NCBI GenBank assembly: GCA_965230535.1
Contig: OZ246009.1
Coordinates: 248,001 to 312,000 of the forward strand
DNA from: JAUILH01 sp965230535
GTDB taxonomy: Bacteria; Bacteroidota; Bacteroidia; Flavobacteriales_D; JAUILH01
Direction: 5' to 3'
Length of the DNA stretch: 64,000 nucleotides
Below, in pieces: positions 1 to 7,312 of this stretch; the stretch's first letter is position 1, and each line of letters begins with the position of its first letter. The notes beneath the pieces were generated by a model that searched no databases, was not told the DNA's origin, and saw only the letters and a program-made list of their open reading frames with translations. A program made the translations under genes and the position numbers.

Positions 1-404
1 ATGTATGCAAGCCACTGGATTTCTACCACTATTTCATAGATAAACACACTGCGACTGGAGAAATTGCTTGCTATTAAAACACCAAAAAACAAGATGAACA
101 GTAAGGCATGAAGCAGGTGTTTTTTAATGAGGCTGAAGTTTGCATAACAGGCAGACAAGACATAAAAGTAGAACAAGGGCATTTGTAACAGGCTGGATGC
201 CATTTTTAGGCTTTTTAAAACCAAATACTCTGATGGAATAGAAATAAAGAAGCCTGTTAAATCAAACGCTATGAGTAGCAAGCAAGCACCAAATAATCTA
301 TTGGATAGTTTGTTTTTCGACTTTACCGTTAACAGAAAAACAGAAAGAATGATTATGGTAAATGTGGCAATCTTTCCAAGACTTTCAGTAAACTCCATTT
401 TCAT
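1..404 (-). CDS. N-terminal part of a membrane-bound AraC-type regulator (partial)
   Basis: This frame is open from an ATG at 404-402 to the window edge, giving about 134 residues. It shows four or five hydrophobic segments separated by short basic loops, including one with tandem lysines (VKSKNKLSNRLFG) and a later IKKHLLHALLF. This pattern resembles the multi-helix N-terminal region of Bacteroidetes AraC-family regulators that carry a C-terminal AraC DNA-binding domain. The DNA-binding domain itself would lie outside the window, so the assignment is inference from the membrane part alone. A second ATG two codons in (398-396) is an alternative start. It could instead be another polytopic membrane protein. 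Confidence 0.55.
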   Translation of the reverse strand, partial: MKMEFTESLGKIATFTIIILSVFLLTVKSKNKLSNRLFGACLLLIAFDLTGFFISIPSEYLVLKSLKMASSLLQMPLFYFYVLSACYANFSLIKKHLLHALLFILFFGVLIASNFSSRSVFIYEIVVEIQWLAY

Positions 405-463
405 ATCAAATAGTGCGTAATTATTGTTTTAGTTTCGAAAAACGGAAGTTAGTCTGGGTAATA

Positions 464-496
464 AAATTTCGCCACCTTTTTTAGGTGGCGAAATTT
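464..496 (-). terminator. Strong intrinsic terminator after tRNA-Ala
   Basis: A perfect 13-bp inverted repeat (464-476 with 484-496) encloses a 7-nt loop. It lies directly downstream of the tRNA 3' end on the minus strand and is followed there by a short T-rich run (TTTTATTA). The arms read AAATTTCGCCACC and its complement. Confidence 0.85.
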
Positions 497-501
497 GGAA
501 G

Positions 502-575
502 TGGAGCATAGCGGAGTCGAACCGCTGACCTCTACACTGCCAGTGTAGCGCTCTAGCCAGCTGAGCTAATGCCCC
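502..575 (-). tRNA. tRNA-Ala (anticodon GGC)
   Basis: The 74-nt minus-strand sequence folds as a full cloverleaf. The acceptor stem GGGGCAT pairs with ATGCTCC, there is a D arm GCTC/GAGC, the anticodon stem CTACA/TGTAG holds loop CTGGCAG, and the T arm is AGCGG/CCGCT with loop TTCGACT. The third acceptor pair is G3-U70, the classic alanine identity element. The discriminator base is A and CCA is not encoded. The gene reads GCC/GCU alanine codons. Confidence 0.97.
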
Positions 576-613
576 AGGGAGAGCGAATTTAATAAAATTT
601 ACCAAGTATGCGC

Positions 614-2245
614 CTAGAAAGATGGCGCATTTAAAGTTCGGTACTTGGTTTTGGTCACAACCTTCTTGTTTTTAGGGTACTTGATGGTATAACTCAACTC
701 AAATGCCTGCGATTGAGATGGTGCCAGCTGTACATCCCAGGTGAGGATACCAGTGTCTTCGTTCTCTTCCGCATCAGATGTCTCATCAACATTCACACTG
801 ATCTCGCTGTTCTTCGAAATTGGATACTGATCCTGAATTTCGATTTTAATTGGCTTAGTGTGCTGGTTTTTAATCTTTATGTTGTACTTGTACGTCTCCT
901 TACGCTGGTTACCCAGGATGGACTTGGAAGCGAAATCGAGCTTCTCAACACGTTCTATTAATACCTTGTCGTCGCGACCTAAAGAAATGGCCAAAGTATC
1001 GTTAAACTCGAAAGGATTAAGAGCCGATTTGCCTACATACTTGTTGGCAAAGTAAATATTTACAGGACCTTCAATCAGGTTAAGCGATTCCCAACCAACC
1101 ACATTGGCCAGCAAGAAGGCTTTTTTCTCCAACTTAGGCACACAGAAGTGAGAATAGGTGGCTGGCAATTCAGACTCGGAAATGCCAATAATATATGGCT
1201 TGGCGTCTGCCGGAATAGAGTATGGTTTGTCAATATTAAACTGCACACTTACTTCTGATACCAGTACTTCTTTGTAATGCACTTTTTGCATTTGGTTGTT
1301 GTCCCAGGTATCGGCACTTCTGTTTTGAACGCTCATGTTGTAGTTGGCAGATTTAGGTGCGCTTTTCCTGTAAGCAATGTTTGAACTGTAGTTAAGGTAC
1401 CAAGGCGACAATTCTGGTTGTGCAGCACTTAGGTAAGGATCTGCACTGGATAAGAACATTTTCACGTCTTTCCATGGAATAGAAGTGTTGTTGAATACAC
1501 GTCCCTTGTATACAATATTGATCTTGCTGTTGATGTCCTTGGCTTTGATATCGTAGATAGGTTCCCAGCCGGCCTGACTGCTTAAATACCTCAATCCCAT
1601 ATTAACTGCCGTGGCATTTGGAGACTCTACCAATACATGAATGTCGTAACGCTTTGGGTTGTTTTCATAATTAAGTGTAGATAGCTGCTTGTTAAGCTTG
1701 CTTCTGAGCTCTCTGTCTTTTCTTTGTTGAAGGGTGAGTTCTGTTAGCTTGCGATTTACATCCAATACACGTTTCCTGAAGAAATTAACGGCTTTTTCCA
1801 GTTCGTCTACAGACAAGCCATTTTGTGAACCGCTTACTTTTTTGTTTTCCAAAAGAACACCTTTTTCAACGGTGTAGGCGTCAATTAAATCTTCAAGTTC
1901 AGCCAGTTTCACGTCCATATCTGCAATGCTGTCTTTAATGGCCTTGATTCTTGGTTCCAGAGATTCCGGTACCAAAAAGTTGAGTTCTGAAGTAACGCTA
2001 AGAATGTTGATGTCTTTGTCTATAGCAACCTGAACACTGGCTGGATCCAGAAAAGGGGTTTGGTTTTTGAAAATGAGTTTGGTTTTACCTGCTGTGAGGT
2101 TGATTTTAGACTCCTGACGAACTTCTGCTCCAGCTAAGAAAACTGTGACTTCAGATATTTTGGAATCTATTTGTTTGGTGGTGATTTTTTGCGACCAAAG
2201 AGTGGTACACAAGAGGATGGCACAAATTGATAGGATTGATTTCAT
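614..2245 (-). CDS. MuiA-like DUF4139 domain protein
   Basis: A 543-residue secreted or periplasmic protein with a signal peptide ending near residue 19 (LCTTLWSQ). Residues of about 25-125 match the DUF4140 N-terminal region (SEVTVFLAGAEVRQE, then FKNQTPFLDPASVQV). A coiled coil covers about 105-195, and the rest matches DUF4139 with the typical LRYLSSQAGWEPIYDIKA stretch. The family is annotated 'mucoidy inhibitor MuiA', but its biochemical role is unknown. The start overlaps the upstream gene's stop by 4 nt (ATGA), so the two are probably co-translated. No sorting domain is visible at the C-terminus. Confidence 0.85.
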   Translation of the reverse strand: MKSILSICAILLCTTLWSQKITTKQIDSKISEVTVFLAGAEVRQESKINLTAGKTKLIFKNQTPFLDPASVQVAIDKDINILSVTSELNFLVPESLEPRIKAIKDSIADMDVKLAELEDLIDAYTVEKGVLLENKKVSGSQNGLSVDELEKAVNFFRKRVLDVNRKLTELTLQQRKDRELRSKLNKQLSTLNYENNPKRYDIHVLVESPNATAVNMGLRYLSSQAGWEPIYDIKAKDINSKINIVYKGRVFNNTSIPWKDVKMFLSSADPYLSAAQPELSPWYLNYSSNIAYRKSAPKSANYNMSVQNRSADTWDNNQMQKVHYKEVLVSEVSVQFNIDKPYSIPADAKPYIIGISESELPATYSHFCVPKLEKKAFLLANVVGWESLNLIEGPVNIYFANKYVGKSALNPFEFNDTLAISLGRDDKVLIERVEKLDFASKSILGNQRKETYKYNIKIKNQHTKPIKIEIQDQYPISKNSEISVNVDETSDAEENEDTGILTWDVQLAPSQSQAFELSYTIKYPKNKKVVTKTKYRTLNAPSF

Positions 2246-2811
2246 AAACGCTTATTTTTTAAATAATAGATTTGAGTAGCTGGTTCGTATACTTCATTTA
2301 ATATGGCGCGAAGGGCCTGAGATTTTTTTGGATCGTATTCTGTTGTGATGAGCACGCTGGCCGGATTCCCAAATCCTACACCTCCAACGTATTGGTTGAG
2401 ATCTTTGGCCTGGACAATCGCCGTGGTATCTTTTGGAGCTGGTTTAATCATGGAGGCAACTTCTCCAGTAGATAAAGTATCGTAACCAATCCAGATGCCA
2501 AATGTGAATTGATAAACTTCTATCTCGTCATTTTTGTTGATGTGAATGGCTCCACCACTGGTTGGATTTTTCCAGTTGGTATACTTTGCGGTGAGAGACA
2601 TGTCATAAATTTCGTTTTTGTGTTTGTCTGCCTCCTCAAAACTATATGTGCCCGAATTTGGCCTGGGTAATTCTGTGAGTGTAAACAGATTGGTGTCTGA
2701 TGGAGATGGCAATTGCACAACAGTTTCTACCTGACTAAAGACGTTGATAGTTGAGAACGCACAGATGACGAGAACTGCACAACGATTGATCATATCTCTA
2801 AAAATTGCCAT
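2242..2811 (-). CDS. Secreted protein of unknown function
   Basis: This 189-residue protein is not recognised. Its N-terminus has a hydrophobic run ending in a likely cleavage site (STINVFSQ), so export is likely. An internal ATG at 2793 (MINRC) would leave a tighter signal peptide and is a plausible true start. The mature part is polar, with a region (IHINKNDEIEVYQFTFGIWIG) suggesting beta strands. Its stop overlaps the start of the MuiA-like gene, which implies a shared transcript and possibly a shared function at the envelope. Confidence 0.65.
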   Translation of the reverse strand: MAIFRDMINRCAVLVICAFSTINVFSQVETVVQLPSPSDTNLFTLTELPRPNSGTYSFEEADKHKNEIYDMSLTAKYTNWKNPTSGGAIHINKNDEIEVYQFTFGIWIGYDTLSTGEVASMIKPAPKDTTAIVQAKDLNQYVGGVGFGNPASVLITTEYDPKKSQALRAILNEVYEPATQIYYLKNKRL

Positions 2812-2932
2812 AGAAAAGAAAGATACCGTTTTAATATGGAGGATAACAGTTGAACTTAGTGAATAGTTACTTTCACTGGGTGATTAAATGCCACAGCAAT
2901 GGTCATTAAAGGGAGCTGGGAGTAGCGCTCAA

Positions 2933-3517
2933 CTATTTTTTCTTCTTCTTTTTCTTGTCTCTTTTAAACATGTCTTTGATCGAAAAGTCGCTGTTCACAT
3001 CCCAGTCACGCTCATTTACAATGGTAAAGCGCAGGCGAATGAAGAAGTCGTTGGTATTGGTAAAGCTGTCTGCTTTGCTCAATAAATGGTAACCAGTTTG
3101 AAGGTGGAACCCAAGCAAACGATAACCAATGCACGGCCCGCCACCAAATCTATTCTCTGAAAAGTCGGTTCTGAATACCAAATCGCCTCCAAAAGTTAAC
3201 CCCAGTCGGCCCTCCTTCACCCAATAGCCCATTTGGTAGCCCAATACATGGTTTTTAAAGTTGTAGTCGAACCCAAGATGAACTCCATGTGTGATGGGTC
3301 TTACGATTTTGATCTTCTTGTACTGTCTTTCCACACCAAGCTCAAAAGCATCTACTTTTCCTCTGGCATAGCCAAAGTAGGGGCCGGTTTTTTTGACTTT
3401 GATTTCGAGCAATCTTTTTTGACCAAGGCTGCTGCTCTCCGGCATAAAGTGTTGATTTATCTGAGCGAATGAGCTCAGGAATACGAATTGAAGAAAACAG
3501 GCCAGAAAGAATTTCAT
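2933..3517 (-). CDS. Secreted beta-barrel-like protein with polylysine tail
   Basis: A 194-residue protein with a signal peptide (MKFFLACFLQFVFLSSFAQ). The alternating aromatic and polar pattern (GVHLGFDYNFKNHVLGYQMGY, FGGGPCIGYRLLGFHLQTGY) is typical of a small outer-membrane beta barrel. The C-terminus is unusual: after KDMFKRD it ends in seven consecutive lysines. No family is recognised. It lies head-to-head with the Crp/Fnr gene across a short intergenic region. Confidence 0.65.
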   Translation of the reverse strand: MKFFLACFLQFVFLSSFAQINQHFMPESSSLGQKRLLEIKVKKTGPYFGYARGKVDAFELGVERQYKKIKIVRPITHGVHLGFDYNFKNHVLGYQMGYWVKEGRLGLTFGGDLVFRTDFSENRFGGGPCIGYRLLGFHLQTGYHLLSKADSFTNTNDFFIRLRFTIVNERDWDVNSDFSIKDMFKRDKKKKKKK

Positions 3518-3631
3518 GTGGAGTATTACGGACTAAGTAGATTTAAGGTTTAAAAATATCGATAATAAGCACAAAATGGAGGTGAATTAAACAAAAAAGA
3601 AGCGTAAATTAATGGGCAATTACTGAGTGCA

Positions 3632-4168
3632 ATGGATGAAATGGAGGATTTTAGGCGGCGATTTATTGAAGCCAACTTATGGGATGGTGAAATAGACTTG
3701 AAGCGCAACGAAATACTGAAAAGTGCCGGAACAATGGACACGAACGTGTATTTTGTGGTAGAAGGTTGTCTCCGTGCCTTTGTTTATTCTGGTGATGACG
3801 AACAGGTGATTAGGTTCGGTTACCAGCACGATTTTATTGGCGCTCTGGACAGTTTTATTAGTGAGAAACCATCTGACTTGTGTTTACAAGCCCTGAGGAA
3901 AACCAAAGTAATGGTGCTGAAACGGGAGACTTTTAGAGGATATATGCTGAAGGACGAAAAGAACATGAGAGTTTGGCTGATGTTTATGGAGCAGTTGGTG
4001 TGCGATTTGCTGGAACGTGAAATAGACATTCTCACTTCATCGCCAAAGGAACGTTATTTACGAGTGTTGAAAAGGAGTCCGCAATTGTTTCAGGAAGCCC
4101 CATCCAAACACATAGCGTCTTATCTAAGGATGACTCCCGAGACACTTTCGAGATTGAAGAAATCTTGA
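3632..4168 (+). CDS. Crp/Fnr-family transcriptional regulator
   Basis: A 178-residue protein. Residues of about 15-115 form a cyclic-nucleotide-binding-like beta roll (GTMDTNVYFVVEGCLRAFVYS is typical of the family). A dimerisation helix follows, then a short helix-turn-helix ending in SKHIASYLRMTPETLSRLKKS, the form common in Bacteroidetes members. The canonical cAMP-binding arginine signature is not evident, so the ligand is unknown. It probably regulates nearby or stress genes, but the sequence does not show which. Confidence 0.85.
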   Translation: MDEMEDFRRRFIEANLWDGEIDLKRNEILKSAGTMDTNVYFVVEGCLRAFVYSGDDEQVIRFGYQHDFIGALDSFISEKPSDLCLQALRKTKVMVLKRETFRGYMLKDEKNMRVWLMFMEQLVCDLLEREIDILTSSPKERYLRVLKRSPQLFQEAPSKHIASYLRMTPETLSRLKKS

Positions 4169-4224
4169 TTTCAATCAATGTTTTCCAGGGTTTTATGCCT
4201 GATCTTTGTTAAAAATTGAGAGAT

Positions 4225-4791
4225 ATGACATTTGATCAGAATGAATTGATAGACGACCTGATAGCACGTTGTAAAAATGGTTTGAAGGAGCTGGAAGTAT
4301 TTAAAGCGACTCCGGTTGAGGTCCTTAATCATAAAGAAACGAATGAAAAATGGAGTGTGTTGGAATGCCTGGAACACCTGAACAGGTATGGAAGGTATTA
4401 CTTGCCGGAAATTACCCGGCGTATGAAAGAAGGTAAAAACCTGAAGACAAATGGCCGTTTTAAGAGTGGTGTTTTGGGTAATTATTTTGCGAAAAGTGTG
4501 ATGCCAAAAGAAAAGCTGAACACCATGAATACCTTTACCAATATGAATCCAAACAACAGCACTTTATCCATGGATACGGTGAACGAGTTTGGTGATCAGC
4601 TAAATCAATTGATTGATTTGCTGGAGGAAGTGCGTTCCTTGAATTTGAAACGTATCAAGACCAACATCAGTATTTCTAAGTTTATTAAGTTGAGATTAGG
4701 CGACACGTTTAGGGTTGTGATTTACCATAACGACCGACACATTGTTCAGGCCAAGAGAGCACTGGAAGTAGCTACTTCCCAAGGAAGTTAA
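4225..4791 (+). CDS. DinB-like four-helix protein
   Basis: A 188-residue protein of the DinB/YfiT-like four-helix-bundle superfamily. The diagnostic segment KWSVLECLEHLNRYGRYYLPE lies near residue 50, and the C-terminal helix carries histidines (YHNDRHIVQAKRA). Members bind a divalent metal through histidines and several act as thiol transferases; the activity here is unknown. The frame opens upstream at a TTG, but the ATG at 4225 is the better start. Its last 20 nt overlap the convergent lipoprotein gene at 4772. Confidence 0.8.
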   Translation: MTFDQNELIDDLIARCKNGLKELEVFKATPVEVLNHKETNEKWSVLECLEHLNRYGRYYLPEITRRMKEGKNLKTNGRFKSGVLGNYFAKSVMPKEKLNTMNTFTNMNPNNSTLSMDTVNEFGDQLNQLIDLLEEVRSLNLKRIKTNISISKFIKLRLGDTFRVVIYHNDRHIVQAKRALEVATSQGS

Positions 4792-5137
4792 ACACAAAAC
4801 TCATCACTTGCTCGTGTCCCATTTGTTTGATCATGAAATCAACGCAATTAGTGTCCAGCAAGGCCTTTAAAAGTTCTCTGGTGAATTCAGCTTTCTCGTC
4901 TTCATTCATCTCATCCAGAGTTTCCTTTAATCTATCGGCCAAATCTCTGGCACATTCGGGCATGCCACCTTTATTTGCTCCGGGAGCCTGTACAGATGCA
5001 AAGCCAGTATTTAACAGGCAGGAGCACATGTCATCGGCAATCGCTTCCGGCGAATTTTCATCTCTGCAACTTCCTAAACCCGTTAGTAGAAGGATGAGTG
5101 CAGACCAAGTGAGTATTTTATTTAGTTTGCTCTTCAT
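4772..5137 (-). CDS. Small lipoprotein, five-cysteine family, member 1
   Basis: A 121-residue lipoprotein with lipobox LGSC (lipidated Cys24). After it come a C-x-C pair (Cys38, Cys40: CSC), Cys62 and Cys98. The same order, a lipid Cys then CxC then two single Cys, recurs in the five genes to its right, so I treat them as one family of unknown function. The gene overlaps the upstream member by 20 nt (5118-5137), which suggests translational coupling. The C-terminus overlaps the convergent DinB-like gene. Confidence 0.75.
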   Translation of the reverse strand: MKSKLNKILTWSALILLLTGLGSCRDENSPEAIADDMCSCLLNTGFASVQAPGANKGGMPECARDLADRLKETLDEMNEDEKAEFTRELLKALLDTNCVDFMIKQMGHEQVMSFVFNFLGK

Positions 5138-5501
5138 ACAAAAGGTTTAGTGCGTCATAAGGAATGGCTTTAGATGCCTGAACTCCACATTCTGAGTCGA
5201 TAAGTGTCTTTATAAATACTTTCAGGAATTGGGTTTGTTCGGCTTCTTCTTTGTAAGATTCAATCTCTTCAAGTAAATCTGCTTTCAGAATCTTGGAGCA
5301 GGAATCCATTTGAGTAATTAAGGTTTCGTTGCTACCAATTGCAACAGCTTTGTATGCAGAAGGGTTGTCTATTTCTGCGTCCTGAAGGCAATCACAAAAC
5401 TGTGTAGACAGCTTTTCGGCTTTGTCTTCCATTTCGTTGCCACCACAAGCCTGAATGCCAAGCGCAATTGCCATCAATAAAATAAGTCTAACGTAAGTCA
5501 T
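5118..5501 (-). CDS. Small lipoprotein, five-cysteine family, member 2
   Basis: A 127-residue lipoprotein with lipobox IQAC (Cys19), then FCDC (Cys36, Cys38), Cys68 and Cys105. The mature part is acidic and probably helical (LEEIESYKEEAEQT). It overlaps both neighbours, by 20 nt downstream and 14 nt upstream, placing members 1-3 in one tightly packed operon. No database family is recognised by eye. Confidence 0.75.
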   Translation of the reverse strand: MTYVRLILLMAIALGIQACGGNEMEDKAEKLSTQFCDCLQDAEIDNPSAYKAVAIGSNETLITQMDSCSKILKADLLEEIESYKEEAEQTQFLKVFIKTLIDSECGVQASKAIPYDALNLLYEEQTK

Positions 5502-5805
5502 TGATGTCTTTTTCGAGTTCTTTAAATCCTTTACACTCCTTCATTTTTTCGATTTTGAACTGCTTGTAGCAATGATTTCGAATATCGTTCAGCTTGTTTT
5601 GTAGCAATTTTATTTGTGCTTTATTCTCTGTAGTAGGGTCCGAGTCTTTGAGAATACTCAGTTCATCTACCACCATTTGAAGAGAGTCTACACAATCGCA
5701 TACATTCTTAATGTCTTTTGTTTTGATGTCCTTAGCAGACTCCGAAGAGCACGCTGACACTGCGAAGACAAGGAGTATGCTAAAAATGAATTGCCTGATC
5801 TGCAT
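5488..5805 (-). CDS. Small lipoprotein, five-cysteine family, member 3
   Basis: A 105-residue lipoprotein when started at the ATG at 5805; the open frame extends upstream to 5844, but only the inner start leaves a clean signal (FSILLVFAVSAC, Cys19). CDC follows at Cys36/Cys38, then Cys79 and Cys91. The region between is predicted to be a helical pair (VVDELSILKDS, IKLLQNKLNDI). It is first in the overlapping three-gene set running to 4772. Confidence 0.72.
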   Translation of the reverse strand: MQIRQFIFSILLVFAVSACSSESAKDIKTKDIKNVCDCVDSLQMVVDELSILKDSDPTTENKAQIKLLQNKLNDIRNHCYKQFKIEKMKECKGFKELEKDINDLR

Positions 5806-5905
5806 GTGCAAAATTTTGGGAAAGATACGAAACTTAGACATCACCTGTTTGGCTCAATATGATGAATGCTAAGAATTTGATGGATAGAAAATTGAAACAT
5901 AAAAA

Positions 5906-5933
5906 AACCCCAACTCCAAAGGGAACCGGGGTT
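5906..5933 (-). terminator. Terminator after lipoprotein member 4
   Basis: AACCCC (5906-5911) pairs with GGGGTT (5928-5933), with a possible short inner helix. On the minus strand the stem is followed by a T run (5901-5907 read as A's on the plus strand). It ends the gene at 5958 and separates it from members 1-3. Confidence 0.75.
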
Positions 5934-5957
5934 AATTTTCTATAAAGTAAAAGTGAT

Positions 5958-6233
5958 TTACTCTTCTTGAGCAGCTTTTGCTTTAGATAAAACAGACATA
6001 GCTCCTGCTGGATCGCATTTTGCCATTTCTTCGCCCATTTTCTTCGCATCTTCTTCAGACGCTTTACCGTCTTTATACTTCTCAACCCACTCATCGTGGC
6101 ACTTTTCTTTTTCGTCACCTTCTTTCTCGGCGCAAGCACAAAATTCTTTAGCAGCTTCTTCAGTATCGATACCACCACAAGAACTTAAACCTAACACTGC
6201 TAATACAGCAGCAGATAAAAATACTTTTTTCAT
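5958..6233 (-). CDS. Small lipoprotein, five-cysteine family, member 4
   Basis: A 91-residue lipoprotein starting at the ATG at 6233; the codon before it is a GTG that extends the frame by one residue. The lipobox is LSSC (Cys19), then FCAC (Cys32, Cys34), Cys45 and Cys73. The mature protein is short, very rich in Glu and Lys, and probably helical. It is a separate transcription unit with its own terminator, and a perfect 16-bp palindrome lies just upstream (6243-6258). Confidence 0.8.
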   Translation of the reverse strand: MKKVFLSAAVLAVLGLSSCGGIDTEEAAKEFCACAEKEGDEKEKCHDEWVEKYKDGKASEEDAKKMGEEMAKCDPAGAMSVLSKAKAAQEE

Positions 6234-6242
6234 CACTAATTA

Positions 6243-6258
6243 ATTTAAACGTTTAAAT
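6243..6258. promoter_or_regulatory. Perfect 16-bp palindrome upstream of lipoprotein member 4
   Basis: ATTTAAACGTTTAAAT is fully self-complementary and lies 10 bp upstream of the ATG at 6233. It could be an operator for a dimeric regulator. Being AT-rich, it may also be chance, and no second copy was seen in front of the sister genes. Confidence 0.35.
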
Positions 6259-6409
6259 GTCATGCGAATATAGGTGTTCTCTGCTGAAAAACCTTATTAA
6301 ATTTAAATGAAGATACAGATGGTTCGAAATAAAGGACGGATCGCATACCCCAATTTTGTGTTGGATACTCCTTTTAATTAACGCATCCTAAAGTAATAAG
6401 AAAGGGAAA

Positions 6410-6745
6410 TTAAAGACCACACTCTTCTGCCTCTTCAGACCATTCTTTCATTTTTTCTTCTCTCTCTTTATCATCAAGGCCCTCTATTTCCTTAGCTTTT
6501 TCCTTTCCCATTTTCTCGCATGCCAATTTTAAGTCCTCGGATTCGGCTTCAATCTCTTTCATTTTTTCTTCGTCTCCGTCAGCTTCTTCTATTCTTTTCA
6601 TCAGCGCGTTCCTTCCTTCGATACAGTCACACAAAGAGATGCTATTGTTTACGACTGTCTTATTCTCTTTTTTGGAGTCTTCACTGTCACAAGAGCTCAA
6701 GCCAAGAACCGACATAGTAATGCTTAGTAGAATTATTTTTTTCAT
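6410..6745 (-). CDS. Small lipoprotein, five-cysteine family, member 5
   Basis: A 111-residue lipoprotein with lipobox LSSC (Cys19), CDC at Cys39/Cys41, then Cys76 and Cys109. From the CDC to the end it aligns without gaps to member 6 and shares most residues (EADGDE, KEIEAE, LDDKE, EEKMKEW), so the two are recent tandem duplicates. An extra spacer of about 14 residues lies between the lipid Cys and the CDC motif. It is strongly acidic with heptad-like Glu/Lys helices. Confidence 0.8.
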   Translation of the reverse strand: MKKIILLSITMSVLGLSSCDSEDSKKENKTVVNNSISLCDCIEGRNALMKRIEEADGDEEKMKEIEAESEDLKLACEKMGKEKAKEIEGLDDKEREEKMKEWSEEAEECGL

Positions 6746-6784
6746 TTTATGGTTGATTAAATATTATTGACTCAAGTAAGGCAC

Positions 6785-6819
6785 AAAAAAATCCCGATAA
6801 CACATGGTTACCGGGATTT
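6785..6819 (-). terminator. Terminator after lipoprotein member 6
   Basis: AAATCCCG (6789-6796) pairs with CGGGATTT (6812-6819), extended by an inner TAAC/GTTA helix. A run of T follows on the minus strand (6785-6791). It lies 22 nt beyond the stop of the gene at 6842. Confidence 0.85.
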
Positions 6820-6841
6820 CAATATTAATTAGAAAGAGAGA

Positions 6842-7135
6842 TTACTCAGCGCACTCTTTAGCTTCTTCAGCCCACTCTTTCATTTTTTCTTCTTTTTCTT
6901 TGTCGTCAAGATCTTTCAATTCTTCAGCTCTTTCCTTAGCCATTTCTTCACAATCTTTCTTCATGTCTTCGTACTCAGCTTCAATCTCTTTGATTTTGTC
7001 TTCGTCTCCGTCAGCTTCTTTGATCTTTTCCATCATTTCTTTTCTTCCTTCAACACAGTCACACATAGATGGACCACCACAAGAAACTAAACCGAATGCA
7101 GCAACAAATGCTACAGAAAATAATACCTTTTTCAT
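6842..7135 (-). CDS. Small lipoprotein, five-cysteine family, member 6
   Basis: A 97-residue lipoprotein with lipobox LVSC (Cys19), CDC at Cys25/Cys27, Cys62 and Cys95. It is the closest paralogue of member 5. The body is a Glu/Lys-rich helical rod of the form EEKMKEWAEEAKECAE. It has its own terminator, so it is probably a single-gene unit. The function is unknown; even the last cysteine lies at the same distance from the C-terminus as in member 5. Confidence 0.8.
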   Translation of the reverse strand: MKKVLFSVAFVAAFGLVSCGGPSMCDCVEGRKEMMEKIKEADGDEDKIKEIEAEYEDMKKDCEEMAKERAEELKDLDDKEKEEKMKEWAEEAKECAE

Positions 7136-7312
7136 AATCTTAATTTTTGTTTTTCTAAAATAGTTTTTCTTTTGTTTGCTTTAAACAGCGTGCAAATTAA
7201 AGTTCTTTTTCAATACGTGTCAAGTTTTTTTTAATATTTATGGTTTAGAAGAACGAAATTTCACTTTAATATAACATATATTGTAGTTCATCGAAAAGAC
7301 CATTTTGAATTT

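Noticed and set aside
3550..3741. Minus-strand frame overlapping the Crp/Fnr start
   Set aside because: It is low-complexity and overlaps a confident gene; no family features.
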